From assembly GCA_949751835.1 (NCBI GenBank), contig CATKHK010000007.1, positions 62,001 to 126,000 on the forward strand: DNA of 64,000 nucleotides. The letters run 5' to 3'. Shown here one piece after another: positions 12,330-24,481 of this stretch. Under the pieces are notes generated by a model. The model was not told the DNA's origin and searched no databases. It saw only the letters and a program-made list of their open reading frames with translations. Source of the stretch: Blepharisma japonicum (Eukaryota; Ciliophora; Heterotrichea; Heterotrichida; Blepharismidae). The number at the start of each line of letters is the position of its first letter. Position 1 is the first letter of the stretch. The translations under genes were made by a program, and so were the position numbers.

Positions 12330-13139
12330 ATGGGAGACGCAGTCATGAATTCAGTCCTTCGACTCTCTCGACAAATGTCGCCTGTAAGAGAGACTTATCC
12401 ACCTTCAGAAAAGCCATGGAGTAATGGTCTGCGTTTTAAAGCCCCAGAGCCTAAATATTCAGATTACTATATTTTAAACTCTCCACAACGAAAATCTCTT
12501 GAACTTCGAGTAGAGTCTGCAAACCGGTTAAAATTTAATTCAGCAGACCGAAAGTCAACTACAGAAATTGCCAAAGAAGTCCTAAAAACTTTAGAAACTT
12601 CTGAATCTGTGTGCAGCGCTAAAAAGTCTCCTTTTAAGGAGGCGAAATCTCCATTTTGTTCCAGCCCATCTCAATTTTCCCGATATTCTGGCCGAGATAT
12701 GACAGTCAGTACTGCCGCTTCTAAAAAAGTTTCCCAAGACAGCATGCAACAAGTTCACATGAGCTTTGAAGACGATTATTCGCCGCTTGACGACAAATTG
12801 AGTGCGTTAAAAGAAAAAAGCTTCAAATCTGAATTAGAATACAATGCAAGAGTTAGAATCCTTCAAGAAAATATAGAAAAATACGAAAAATTAATACAAG
12901 AAGAAGTAAAAAAACAAGCAGAAGAAAAGGTAAAAAAAATATAGAAAATTTGGCAGGAAAAAGAAAATAAAAAATCCAGCTATGAGGAGCTTGTAGGAGA
13001 AGTGGGGTTGCTAAAAGAAGAAAATAATAAATTGAGAAAAGTGATAGAAATGTATAAAAAAAATGAGGATGAAACTATGAAGGGGATAAAGGAAAAAATC
13101 AGTGAGCTAAATAGAAGACTTAGTGCTTCGATTTCTTAA
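12330..13139 (+). CDS. small coiled-coil protein of unknown function
   Basis: Two exons (12330-12929 and 12945-13139) give 264 residues once the 15-nt intron is removed. The N-terminal ~140 residues are Ser/Pro-rich and basic; the C-terminal ~110 form a coiled coil (EENNKLRKVIEMYKKNEDE). The start is in the AAAATGG context seen at many genes here. No domain is recognised. The following RING-like gene is in the same direction after 67 bases. Confidence 0.8.
12930..12944 (+). other. 15-nt intron
   Basis: GTAAAAAAAATATAG. Removal takes out an in-frame TAG and rejoins the coiled coil (EEK|KIWQEK). Confidence 0.9.
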
Positions 13140-13206
13140 GGTATTTTTCATATAATTTTTAATAATTTTTTGAATATTAGAAATATGATATATAAATAAT
13201 GAATCT

Positions 13207-14232
13207 ATGATGAAAATAATAATTAAATTCTACAAGATGAGTCTGAAGGATAGGCATTTAGAAAATCTTAGAAATCTCTTAAATGCAGGAACCATCAATC
13301 ATAGCCGTTTAGTGCAAAAACTAATAGAAATTACTAGTGCTGGCTGGGAAGTTAAAATTAGAACATTTATCAAGGATCGGCAGCGAGTGTGTGACGGAAA
13401 TTGCCGATCTGTGTTCAGAGAATCTCAACTATATCAGGCAGCTCCCTGCAGAACTCACGGCTTCTGCTCAAACTGCTTATACCTCCACATTGAACTCAAA
13501 TTAAATGCAGACCCCTTCAATCTCCAGTACATCTACTGCCCCAAATGTGAATATGAAGGAAATCCTATTCCAATAAACCCAGAATTGATTAGATCGAATT
13601 TTAATGTCCAGGCTTATCAAGAAAATTATATACAAAAGCGTCAAGGATATATGAATTCTGATATATATTACAGAGATCCTGTACAGACTGCAGCTTCGCC
13701 ACTCATTGGGCTCCAAACAATACAAAATGATGTAATTGTAGGAGATGCAATTAACAGTCCTCAGCTGAGTGATACAAGTAGTGGTGCAATAGCGTTCAGG
13801 AGAATCTTTGATTTATTAAATGCAATAAAAAATAATGTCAAGATTAGAATAGAAACTACTAAGGAAATCTTAAACCAAAGAATGAAGCATGAATTTAATG
13901 AATTAAAAATACTGATTCAAGGGGCCTCCTATAGAGCAATTTCTGAATTTATGAGCCTTGATAGTGCTCTCGAGATTGCTTATTCGAATTTCAAACAAGA
14001 TAATGAGACTGGGTTTTATAAATTTTTGAAAAAAATTACCCAAGCCCCAGCAAAGGATAAAGATTGCTTTATAGAGTGTGAATTATTAACTGAAGGCGAC
14101 ATTATTGCAGGAAAACCTAAAAAGGGAGATGCAGATAAAACAGAAAACCCAAAAATATATTCAGATGAAGATTTTTATTATGTTTCAAAACACGAAGGCA
14201 TTTTAATGCTTTGTATTGCCCAGACTAAATAA
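13207..14232 (+). CDS. RING-like zinc-finger protein
   Basis: This encodes up to 341 residues. Residues ~58-120 hold a Cys/His series: CDGNC, then PCRTHGFCSNC, then YCPKC. The spacing is like a RING or RING-derived fold, so ubiquitin ligase activity is possible but unproven. The rest is helical with no clear domain. ATG codons occur at 13207, 13210 and 13237 (MSLKDRHLENLRNLL); the last is an attractive alternative start. It converges with the coiled-coil gene on the other strand, with 35 bases between stop codons. Confidence 0.75.
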   Translation: MMKIIIKFYKMSLKDRHLENLRNLLNAGTINHSRLVQKLIEITSAGWEVKIRTFIKDRQRVCDGNCRSVFRESQLYQAAPCRTHGFCSNCLYLHIELKLNADPFNLQYIYCPKCEYEGNPIPINPELIRSNFNVQAYQENYIQKRQGYMNSDIYYRDPVQTAASPLIGLQTIQNDVIVGDAINSPQLSDTSSGAIAFRRIFDLLNAIKNNVKIRIETTKEILNQRMKHEFNELKILIQGASYRAISEFMSLDSALEIAYSNFKQDNETGFYKFLKKITQAPAKDKDCFIECELLTEGDIIAGKPKKGDADKTENPKIYSDEDFYYVSKHEGILMLCIAQTK

Positions 14233-14267
14233 TTTTATTGGATAAATTATTTTTAATAGGTTATTCA

Positions 14268-15563
14268 TTAAAACATTTTATGCTTTGACATCAGCTCTTT
14301 TCCTATTTTTGACGATTTTAGCGACAGCTCTCTCGGTGGCATTTTCCTTTTTTTTGAATTTGGGGTCGTTTTAGGCGAAGGACTGACATCTTCTTGTATA
14401 GTAAAATGCAAAACATTTGCCGGAAACACAATTTGGTGCAGCATCGACAAAACGTCAGTTCTCATACACAAAAGCCCCATTAACTGCAAGGTGCTGAAGT
14501 CATGAAAATCATTTCAAGGCAATTTTAGCTTACAGAGCTGTTGGTTTCTGGTTTCATCTCTTGCAGTTCTCATCATTCTTTTTACTGTGTAATACACAAC
14601 GTTTTTGCAGTCTCTTTCTTGTAAAGCACTTCGCTTATTCCGCTCTTTTAAAAAGCCAGTAGGGGCTGTTCGGTTACTCGCTTGTTCACTGTGGACAAGC
14701 TCAAAAAAAAGAGAGCCTGCAAGTCCACGTTTAGAAATCTGCGGCATTTGCTGGTTTTTTAAAAGTTCTTGTTTGGCTGAATTTATGCAGTCTTGGAAAA
14801 AAATTTCTAATTTTCGCTGTTCATTTAAAAATGCTCCTTGCAGGCTTCCTAGATTTTGACTTTCTTCTCGAAGCTTGTAGAGTTCTTTTTTAAGATTTTC
14901 TACATCTTCAATTAAATGGTAGCATTCTAGCTGCTGGTCTTGATTCATGATCTCAAAATGAATCGTCGGAATTTGTGAAAAATTGCTTTGTGAATATTTT
15001 GATAAAATCTGCGGGAGTTTATTTTTTAAGCTTTCCAATGATTTTTGTTTAGGTTTTTTTTCTTCTAACTGATAAGATAATTTCAGATTTTCTTTGGATA
15101 GTTCTTTTAAAGTTTGTTTTAGCATATAAGCTTGTTTTTCTTCTTCTGAATACTGAGCTTTGTATTGAGATTCTTGAGCTTTTAGTTGTGTATTGAATCT
15201 TGAGAGTGTCTCAAATTGATTTGTGTAACTTTTCATTTGCTCATTAAGATGATATACCTCAGGATTATTTTCTATCTCAAAGTTGGCTTGGACCAGCTTT
15301 TCTTTAAGATTGTGAAGTTTTGCTTCTTGCTGATGCAGGTGGTCTAGGTATTTATCTGGCTAGAAATTACTGTTTAGGATTCATTCATTTCTTGATACCA
15401 CATCATCAATCATCACGTCTAAATCTTTGTATGCAGTTTGGAGCTCAGAGTGGGCTTCAATGATAGGCTTCATAGGGTTTTTTAAGGATTCTTCTAGTCG
15501 CGTTTCTTCGGTATCTCTTGAAGATTTAGATGGTTTTTGTATGACTTTATAAGTTTCGTCCAT
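14268..15563 (-). CDS. coiled-coil protein of unknown function
   Basis: One gene of 426 residues made of exons 15371-15563 and 14268-15355, with TGA read as Trp after VVSRNE and after LCKLKLP. Residues ~70-270 are predicted coiled coil; the C-terminal ~150 residues are less charged and may be globular (TLQLMGLLCMRTDVLS), ending in a basic Ser-rich tail. No enzyme motif is visible. Removing the 15-nt intron restores LNNKYLDHLHQQ. I do not recognise the family. Confidence 0.8.
15356..15370 (-). other. 15-nt intron
   Basis: On the minus strand GTAATTTCTAGCCAG. An internal TAG lies in frame if it is retained. An 11-nt alternative ending at the first TAG would break the reading frame. Confidence 0.8.
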
Positions 15564-15773
15564 TATATTAAGAAAAAGCTTTTTAAATGAAATAGCTGTG
15601 AAGTATTTATATTAGCAATAAATATTTATGATAAATATAATTTATTAGAATTTTTACTGAATAATCAATAATTTTTTAATTCTAAATTAAATAATCAATA
15701 AGCTTATTTTAGCATTAATTTTTATTTTGGCTTAATTTTTACCATAACTTCAAAATATCTGCGCTAAATTAAT

Positions 15774-17126
15774 GTGAAATTCCTAAAAATGGAAAAGAAA
15801 AGCCTTATCCTTTCTGGCTTATATCTAGCAATGTTCGCGAACTCGCTTGTAGTGACTATTATTTTCCCGTTTGCAAGCAAGATGGTCACATTATTTGGAA
15901 AAGCAGACAACAGATCCACTACAGGCTATTGGGTCGGCATTTTGACATTTTCAATGATGTTTGGCCGAACCACCACATCTCCAATCTGAGGCTGCTTATG
16001 TGATAAATGAGGCAGAAGGCCTTTAATTATTATAGGAATGGTCTCAATTATCCTTTTTTCTCTTTTATTTGGCTTTGCCCAGAATATGGCATGAGCCCTG
16101 ATTTCCCGATTTTTAATAGGTGTTTTTACGCCTCTAGATATTTCTATTAGAACAGTTCTTTCTGAAATTTGTCCTGGTCCAGAGCTATCTTCAGCAATGG
16201 TAATGCAGTCCATAGTATATTCCTTAGGAAATATCAGCGGAAATATAGTAGGTGGAATTTTTGAAGATCCAGCCTCAAAAGGTATGATAACCTCAGGCGT
16301 TTTTGCAGATTATCCGTTTTTACTTCCTAATACAATTGCCTCAGTTTTTGCTTTGATTTCTTTGATATTAGTATACCCTACCCTTCAAGAAACCCTTATA
16401 AAATCGAAGTTGACCCAAAACTTAATCTCAATAAAATGTCGATCTATATGACAAATTTTTACTGACCCTTTGGTGTTCACACCAATAATTGTAAGTGTTA
16501 TTGTTTCACTTAATTCGACAGCTTTTCATGAACTCTGCACACTTTGGTTTTGGGCACATGTAGAAGATGGAGGATTTGAGATGGACCCGAATGATATTGG
16601 GATCATCCTTGCGTTAAGCTCAATTGTTTTGCTATTTTTCCAAAAACAATTATATGGAAAATTAGTTAAAATAATTGGAGTTGTGAGATTAATGAGAGAA
16701 AGCTTGCTGGGCGCAATTCCTTTACTTTTGGTTATCCCAATTGCAAGTTTGTTTAATACAATGGTGATAACGAGGTGAATTGTGGTTATTATTGTCTGTG
16801 TGCTATGACACTTGCTGTCGTTTATTAATTTTACCACGTCTATGGTAATTTCTAATAACGCTGTTGTTCCAAAAGAAAGAGGAAGGCTAAATGGATTATA
16901 CCAAATGGGAACAGCTATAGCAAGGGCAGTTGCTCCTGTGATTTTTGGGGCTACGTTTGCGTTTACTTTGGAGAATGGGTGGAGCTATCCTTTCAATTTT
17001 GCATTTTCGTTTAACTTGATGGCATTTTTTGCTGGGTTAGCTTGGATTTTAAGTAGGAATGTCCCTGTATCACTAGATAGTGCTAAAATAGATGCCGATA
17101 TGGAAGTTGATTCAGCAAAATATTAA
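15774..17126 (+). CDS. major facilitator superfamily transporter
   Basis: This encodes 450 residues with about 12 hydrophobic segments. After the second segment, motif A reads WGCLCDKWGRRP only if two TGA codons are Trp, which is strong support for that decoding. A second MFS-type motif (PKERGRLNGLYQMG) lies between helices 8 and 9. The architecture resembles the proton-coupled ZIFL/tetracycline-resistance-like MFS branch that is common in protists. The substrate is unknown. A second ATG (MEKKSLILSG) five codons in could be the start. Confidence 0.9.
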
Positions 17127-18487
17127 TAAATCATTATAAAATAGATTTTACCTTTAATAATATCCTTTTCTCAATATAGAAACCCTATTATTATTTATAT
17201 TATTTATCATAAAATGAAAATAAATAATTCTCAAGCCAAGACATTATCTTTAATTCCAAAAATAATTTCTAGCTAAACTAAATGCTTATGAAGTAATTCT
17301 TATGAATTTTTTCTGCGTTTTAATCAATATAATTGTAAAAATAATTTGCTATAATAACCCCACCCTTTTTTCAAAATGGAAATAATATGTTAATATTTGC
17401 TAGAAAATAAAAATGGCGGATCCTATCCAACGATTTCTCAAATAACTAGATTTTGTTTAGTTGCATGTTATAAGCAAAATATTTTATGAGAAAAATGAAA
17501 TATCTTTATTTATTTGCGATTCATAACAATCTCAACATTGTTTAGGTCAAAGATATTTTTTTTAATAATATTTTCAAAAAGTATATAAAAATGGATAAAA
17601 GTATTTTTATATGCAAATTTAACTAAAACAAAATTTTTATCAAACAAAGAGGTGAGGATGAGTGTACTTACAGGCTACATTTGAGACCACTATTAATGAC
17701 AAAAAGGGATGAAAAGGCAATTATCCATCAGATTAGCCTTAAAAGTGGTTATAATAATCCTTCACTTTATGCAAAACAAAGCTATATCGTAAAATTCGAA
17801 GTTATTTGTGGCATAGATCGAGCAAAATTTTCTAAGACTAGTTGAAAGGCTAAAGAAATTTGCATTATCTAGCAATGATTTTGTATTGCATTCACTCATA
17901 TATTGTGCAAATTTAAGACTAATATATGGTGTGTCTTTTGTAATTCTTCATGACGAGGATTCTATATGCTGGGTAAAAGCTATATCCGATTGTCTAGATT
18001 ACTGATGGAAATTATTTGGAAACTTGGATAAACCATAACTTTAAAAAAATAATAATATTACTCATTTCGCAATGAGGAAACTATATAATAATTCAGCCGA
18101 ATTATAAATTTAAATAAACTCAAGCTTTTTAAGAATATTTAATTTATTTGGGATGGTCCATGATGTTGTCTATAATTGAAAATTATGCTTCATCACTGCC
18201 CTCTTTTTTCATAAATATCCATTTTATTTTCACTAGTGCTGTATTTGTATGAGAGAAGTAGTATATATATAAAAGATTCTTAATTATTTCTTAATAAGTA
18301 GCTTTCGCATGAGAATTTTTCTAAAATATCCATTTTTTCATCATTGATAATTTTTTCCTTTCTCAATAATTCAATCAGGGTTAAAAAAGATAATAAAAAT
18401 CCAAAAATTAATAAAATGTACAGTATATATCATCTATCGAAAAAAATTATTATAATATACTTATTTAATCCATACTAAAATTTATTT
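17127..18487. other. long gene-poor stretch
   Basis: About 1.36 kb of AT-rich sequence between the MFS gene and the convergent permease gene. Apart from the doubtful coding patch at 17696-18038 I see no gene, tRNA or clear repeat. It is the longest gap without a convincing feature in the window. Confidence 0.5.
17696..18038 (+). other. doubtful coding patch or gene relic
   Basis: Two adjacent open segments look protein-like (QSYIVKFE and VSFVILHDEDSICWVKAISD). They would join cleanly into about 108 residues if a 16-nt stretch at 17801-17816 (GTTATTTGTGGCATAG) were an intron. That stretch lacks the A at position 10 that all ten confident introns share, and protein-like sequence continues upstream of the only ATG. 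Either a small gene whose start I cannot find or a decayed fragment; the second is more likely. Confidence 0.25.
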
Positions 18488-19969
18488 TTAGGTAAAATAT
18501 ATAAGAATTAATACCCAAATTAAAGCAAATGCCGATGTAGCTACAATTAATGTTCCCCAAGCCCATTTGTTAGAAAAGAAAAGATTATCGTAAACACTTG
18601 GCTTCTCTACTAGCTTCTTAGCTGCTATTGCAAATAGCGGAATATATAATCCTCCTCCTAAAAGCTGTAACGACCCGCTTATATCAGCTACGAAGCTTAA
18701 ATCATACACAATTACAGCGATTATTACAGGAGGAAGCGCAATTGCAAGCCGATAATAAGTAATAGTTCGTCTCGACATATCTTTTTCTCCAAAATTCCCA
18801 TAAGTGATTGACATAACGTTATCAGCTAGATTAATTACGATGATAGGGAATACAGAAAGGACGTCTACAGCAGGAAGAAGGACTACAAAATAAGCTAAAA
18901 TATAAGTCCATCACGATCTGTCGTCTTCATCATCTCCTGCGGAATAGTCACGCCAGTTTAATGTGACCATCTTTTCAACGTCATCTTCTGCGAATGGTAC
19001 TATTAGCCCTAATAATAGAAAAAATAAACTCATAGAAAATAATGCAAAAATACATATTTTTTGGATGTTTTCTGCTTTATCCGTCACAAATTGTGTAGTT
19101 GTTGACACTGTGTTTTTAAAATATGTAGCCATGTACACAATCGGCAAACATAATCCTAAATTCATTATCTTAAAAGTATTAGGATCAGCCTGATTTGCCC
19201 CATCATCATCAAGTTCTGTATCCGATGCAATTGCATACAACGATGTAATAATAATTGTCAAAATAACCCCTATCCTCATGCAGCAAGACATTATTTGGAA
19301 CAAAGTTTGCTCAGTGAGTCCAATAACAGCTAATGGTATTACAATTAACGCATAAATCAGCAAATAAGCCCAATATCTAAACCTGCAAGAACCTCCAAAG
19401 TCAGGATCATCATATATATTGCATGTATCAGTTCCTGTTATAGGGATTATTGAAGCTAAAGAGGATGAAAAAATTGTGCAGTAGGCAATTAATGACGCTG
19501 TGCTGCCAATAATAAAAATCCCCATTAATATTCTTCCATGGGTTTTTCCCAGCAGCACATGTGCCATTTCACACATATCATATCTCCTATTGCCTATTTC
19601 TGGGGTCCAGTCAATTTCTGATATAAAGCTTTCATTTTCTTCCTCTTGTATCGGCCTAATTATATAATTTTCTTTTTGAATGGGCTTAAGCAGATCTAGG
19701 AATGGTATTGGCTTTATCTTGTAGCCTTTTTCGCATAAATTTGATAAAACTTCCATTCTACTGAAAGCTTGTAATAGTAAATAAATCAAAATAAAACTGA
19801 TTGAGGTAGCGAAAACTTGAGAAAACAAGCCAAGCGTCCAACCTGTTTTATAGTAGCCTCATGGAATTCCTAAAACACCAGCACCTACTACAGAGTTTAC
19901 TGTAAATGCGTAGCCTACTAATCAATGATGGTTTTGTTCCTTATTCAAAGGTTCCTTATCCTGGCTCAT
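18488..19969 (-). CDS. amino acid permease (AAAP / Aa_trans family)
   Basis: This encodes 493 residues with about 11 hydrophobic segments. The first, HHWLVGYAFTVNSVVGAGVL followed by GIPW, is the typical opening of the amino acid/auxin permease family (helix 1 with a broken GxG). TGA codons supply Trp at HHW, IPW and DDRSW. A charged cytosolic loop (residues ~80-125) separates helices 2 and 3. Members move amino acids with protons or sodium across the plasma or lysosomal membrane; the substrate is not evident. Confidence 0.9.
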
Positions 19970-20389
19970 TATCCGTTTTGTATAATATATCCAATTTCCC
20001 CTTTAAATGACTTAAATCCAATATTTTAAAATTTCTAAATAACTACTTAGATACTTCCTCGGGTGAAATATATAATGTAATTTTTCAAGCTATTCAAAAG
20101 CAAGCATTAAATTTAAAGTAATCTAAACTAAATTACCCAAACCGACTATAAATAAAAATCTTAAATATAAGAATAAATTATTTTCGGAGATGAATTTCCT
20201 ATAGCTTCAAAGAAAAATAAATTGATAAGATAAAGCTTACAAAAAGAGAATGAAAACTAGAAGAGAAAGATATGATGAATTAAAATACTTGAAAATTGTA
20301 TAAAATCTTATTTGAGTATGAAAGAAAATTAAAAGGAAAATTATGAGAAAATTAGTTCAAAAATAAAATAAAGTTGAAGAATGAATCAC
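19970..20389. other. AT-rich intergenic sequence
   Basis: Upstream of the permease gene. No open frame or RNA gene is visible; it merges into the retroelement relic that follows. Confidence 0.5.
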
Positions 20390-20590
20390 AGAATTTGCAA
20401 TTCTATTTAAAGATGATGATATTATATATCTAGAAATGATTTCACAAATGAACGAATTAATATTGAATGAGATCTAAGAGATCATCAAAAAACTTCCTAG
20501 CAGAAAAGCTCCAGATTCAGATCATTACATATGATATAACAAAAGAAGCAAAGGAAAGAGTTCGGGAAACAGAATAGTATATATTAGATC
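20380..20590 (+). pseudogene. decayed non-LTR retrotransposon (reverse transcriptase N-terminus)
   Basis: Reading TGA as Trp gives EWITEFAILFKDDD, then MISQMNELILNEI, an in-frame TAA, then EIIKKLPSRKAPDSDHYIW in the same frame. The last block matches the hallmark just before the RT domain of LINE-type elements (xxIxxLPxxKAPGxDGI). The internal stop, the substitutions in the GxDG part and a further TAA soon after show that it is dead. No catalytic YADD-type box is seen in the ~350 bases downstream, so only a short 5' slice of the RT survives. Confidence 0.6.
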
Positions 20591-20945
20591 CGAATCCGCA
20601 TTTTTGGAATAATTAAAGCATTTAATAATCGACTTAATGATGATATAGGAATTAGTTATTTAAATGTGAAACCTCATCTCTGATATATATCGGGGAATTT
20701 TTACAGCATTTTCTTCTATGCCCATCATATCATTTGAAGCAACTACTAATTGATTTATCTTCCTGTTAAAGTATGGGTTGGTTTGAGGCTGCTTTCTAAC
20801 ACCCCTTATGGTTTTGGAAAGAGGATTTGAGAGTCAAGTATTCTAATAGGTTAATTCTCTTTAATTAAGAGGAATCTTATTAAATTTCCTATTTGTCTGA
20901 GAATTAAATAATTTTAATCTTAAAACGGACATAATAAATTTCTTT

Positions 20946-23018
20946 ATGATTAAACTCTGCATTCTTTTATCATTTTTCGCTTTAGCAGAATGGACAAATG
21001 TAGTAGTTGACTCAGATTTACCCTCAAAAAGAGCAGGACATACAATAAGCAACTATAATGGAGAACTTTATCTGTTTGGAGGATGCGATTTAGATACAGC
21101 ATGCTATAGTGATGTATATAGGTTCAACATGACTGCAAATACATGGGAGTTATTGAATCCAACAGGAGATATTCCTACTGCAAGAGAAGGGCATATTGCT
21201 GTCGTTGTAGGTAGCAAGCTGTATGTATCGGGTGGGACAACTTTAACAGATCTTTTGGATGAGACTAATATATTAGACTTAACCACTGTATTTTTTACAT
21301 AGCTAGAATGAAAAGAAGCTGAACTTGGAGGATCAATTGACCCGAGAGCATATCATGCAGCAGCTTTGCATGATTCAGGATTAATTTTTATTTTTGGAGG
21401 ATATACTTCAGACGGATTAAGCAATGAAGTGATTCTTTTAGACACAGTAAACAACCATTGGGGATATCCAGCATCGGTAGGCTCGGTGCCAAGTGCAAGG
21501 AAGTATCATTCTTTAAGCAGAATTGGAGACTTTGTGTGGCTTTTCGGAGGAGAAACTGATAGCGGAGCTGTTAAAGACTTATATTATTATGATATAGATG
21601 AAAGGCATTGGTATAAGCAAGACACATCAGGATCACCATTAGCGAGACAAGGCCATGCAACTGCAGTATCAGGAGATTCATTTTATGTATCAGCAGGGTG
21701 CAATTCGGACACACGATACTGCTATTCTGACCTTTATAAGTTTTATACAGAAAATAATACTTGGGATAAAGTTGATACTGGGAGTACATTTAGTCCAAGA
21801 GAAGGCCACGCTATAGAGTTCATTGGTGGAAATTTATATGCATTTGGTGGCAGATTTTTAACAGAAAGCTCATACGGTGATTTTTTAGTTTTTGAAACCA
21901 ATGAAACTTGTCCTAATGACTGTTCTGGGAATGGAGAATGCACTGATTATGGCTGTGACTGCTATGGAGGATACACAGGCTCTGACTGCTCCTACGAAAC
22001 CACATGTAGAATGAACTGTAATAGCCACGGAATCTGTGACGACTATGCTTGTGTTTGCTACAGCGGCTATTATGGCTCTTATTGTCAAGGCATTATAAAC
22101 TGTCCTAACAACTGTACAAGTAGCGATCAAGGCACCTGTCAGTCTTCCGGCGAATGCTTATGCACTGATGGTTACACCGGAGACGACTGTTCTGGAAAAG
22201 AAGACTGAAAAATGTGCCAAGATTCCTGCACAAATGGTTCTTGTGATAGCAATAATGACTGTGTCTGCAGCTCAGGGTGGGTAGGAAAATATTGTGACAC
22301 TGAAGCTCCAGTTGTCTACCACAAGTCGACATCTTATGATATTAGCATTAATTTGTCAGACGACCTTGAGTATGGAACATCCAAAGAATCTTTTGATGGT
22401 AGCTCCTCCACTTATTCATCCTCAGGAGGCTACTCAGATGATGATACTTCAAGCTATCGATCTGATACTGGAGATAATGGCGATTATTATATGGTTGAGT
22501 CAGAAGATGTTGAAGTAACTGAAGAAACCTTTGATAACATAACAGAATCACAAGACGCCTCAGCAAATATTACGCAGTATGACAACTCTACACATTTATT
22601 AGTCCCTCAGATGTTTGGGTTTACTGACCCAAATGACCCTAACAGCTATTATACCCAAAATCTCAGAAGAGATCCAGTAGAGATTGAAAAATCTGATTAT
22701 TTAGAAGATCTAGAAGATAAGCAAGAGGACAGACAAGACGAAATAGAAGAATGCAAAATGATGTGCAATTATCATGGAGTTTGTTATGATGCAACTTGCT
22801 ATTGTGAAGAAGGATATACAGGGACACTTTGTGAATATGAAGAAGACGAAGCTGATAATGGTATCAAGCTGACCACAGCTATTATTATTATGATGCTTTT
22901 TTGGATTATTGGATGTGCTTATGGCTGCTATAGAATTAAGAAAATTATGGAAGAAGTCAGAGCTAGAGAAGAAAGCAAAGTGGAAGAAAAAGATGATTTT
23001 GGTGAGACAGAAGAATAA
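20946..23018 (+). CDS. kelch-repeat / EGF-like type I membrane protein
   Basis: Exons 20946-21287 and 21303-23018 encode 685 residues. A signal peptide (KLCILLSFFALAEW) is followed by about six kelch repeats (residues ~20-320; FGGCDLD, FGGYTSDG, FGGETDSG, FGGRFLT). Four to five Cys-rich EGF-like modules follow (residues ~317-446; for example CSGNGECTDYGCDCYGGYTG), then an acidic Ser/Tyr-rich linker, one more EGF module (CNYHGVCYDATCYCEEGYTG), a transmembrane helix at ~635-657 and a short charged cytosolic tail. The order kelch-EGF-TM recalls attractin/MEGF8-type adhesion or receptor proteins. TGA supplies Trp in LEWKEAE and EDWKMC. The ligand is unknown. Confidence 0.9.
21288..21302 (+). other. 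15-nt intron
   Basis: GTATTTTTTACATAG. It contains an in-frame TAG; removal joins DLTT|LEWKEAE and keeps the kelch register. Confidence 0.9.
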
Positions 23019-23068
23019 AGTTTATATAAAATGCTAAGATTTCAACAAATTTAAATTACTAATTTAAA

Positions 23069-24460
23069 ATGGCTACCCAGGAATATGCGAGAACTCTTAA
23101 TAAGCTAAAAAAAGAAGCAGAACTAATAGAAAAAGAAAAGCAGAGAAATTTTTATAACTCAAAAACACTAGCTCAAGAAGTAGCTGAGCTAGATTCATTA
23201 GAAAAATCGTTAAAAAGCCAAAGATGCAGCAACTCCTACACTTTTTTCCAATCAATTGAAAGAATTAAAAGAATTGTCCAAGAAGTTTCTTATAAAATCA
23301 AAGGGTTTATAGAAAAAACTAATGCAGAAGGAGCTTATATAGACTATGAGTCTATGGTACAAATATTGCAAAAGGCGGCTGACTCCGTCGATGCTGAGCT
23401 AAAAGAGTTCAAAGCAGCTAATAGGATTGACTTTGAGAACCTTGCTCAAGAAGAAAAAGCCCTGTCCACAGAGATAGATCAACTTGCAGAGAAGTTTGAG
23501 CAGTGGGAAAATGAGCCATCTCCAGGAATTATTTCAAAACCTACCAAAACATTAATTGAAGGAACCGACGCACCTCCTATGCTGCAAGAAGTAATGGCTA
23601 TTGACAAACAAATTATTGACATGGGAGGGAATTCTTTAGGCTGGGATGAAGCTGATCACCAAGAATTCATGAAACTCCGAACCCATCACAAAGGAAAACA
23701 AACCATCGGGTTTTTCCAAGCCGCCCAAAATTTGTTACCTACAATGGACCAAGAAAGCATCAAAATCCATTGCAAAAAATATGAAGAATGGATCAATCTG
23801 AATGAAAAGAAAAAAGAAATCCTCGCTAAATGAAGAGAAGAAAAGAAAAAACGAAAAGAAAGCCAAACCAAATTTATAGATACAGAGCCAGCCAAGCCAA
23901 AACCTATAAAAAGACCTCAAAGTGCTTTTGAAACCCAAAAAAAAATCGAAGAATGAAGACGACAGCGAGATTTACTGAGGTCAGAAAAAGAAAAAGAAGA
24001 AAAATCCCAGTTTCAACGGAAAAAAGAAGAGGAAGAAAGGCGAAAAATGGAAACAGAAATAAAAAAACAGCTGGTAAACGAGTATAAAGAAAGAAAAGAA
24101 ATAGAAAAAGTCCAGCAGTCTATGATCGAAAATTACCAGAAAAAGAGAAATACAGTAGAATTGTCTGAAGAAGACAAAATTAGGCTTAAAGAAAGAGAAG
24201 ACAAATTGACTAAAAAGAAGCAGGAAAAGCTATTAGAAGAACAAAAGAAAAAAGAAGAAAAAGAAAGGCGAGAAATGATGATAAAAATGAAAACTAACGC
24301 CCAATGGTCATATTTGGACTCTAGACTTAACCAAGAAACAGTTGCCACAATTACCAGAAAAGAAGCCAAAAAAGCTGAAGTGCACGCAGAGACCTTTGGA
24401 GGTGTTTTAATTCATAGGCCAGGCCGAGCAGTTCCAAGCTGGAGAGCTGGCATTTCTTAA
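23069..24460 (+). CDS. CCDC112-like coiled-coil protein
   Basis: This encodes 463 residues in one exon, with TGA read as Trp in LAKWREEKKK and IEEWRRQRDLL. The centre carries the signature I associate with CCDC112: GWDEADHQEFMKLRTHHKGK, then a helix ending in LPTMDQESIKIHCKKYEEW, then long Lys/Glu coils. The human relative is a centriolar-satellite protein needed for ciliogenesis. Its position just upstream of IFT43 in the same orientation (21 bases between stop and ATG) fits a ciliary role, though shared regulation is only inferred. Confidence 0.75.
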
Positions 24461-24481
24461 TAATTGATAAAAATTCTTAAA

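Noticed and set aside
15356-15370. An 11-nt intron ending at the internal TAG
   Set aside because: It would break the reading frame and differ from all other introns; the 15-nt version ending in CCAG keeps the coiled coil in frame.
17801-17816. A confirmed 16-nt intron
   Set aside because: It joins two frames neatly but lacks the A at position 10 seen in all ten confident introns, so it is kept only as a possibility.
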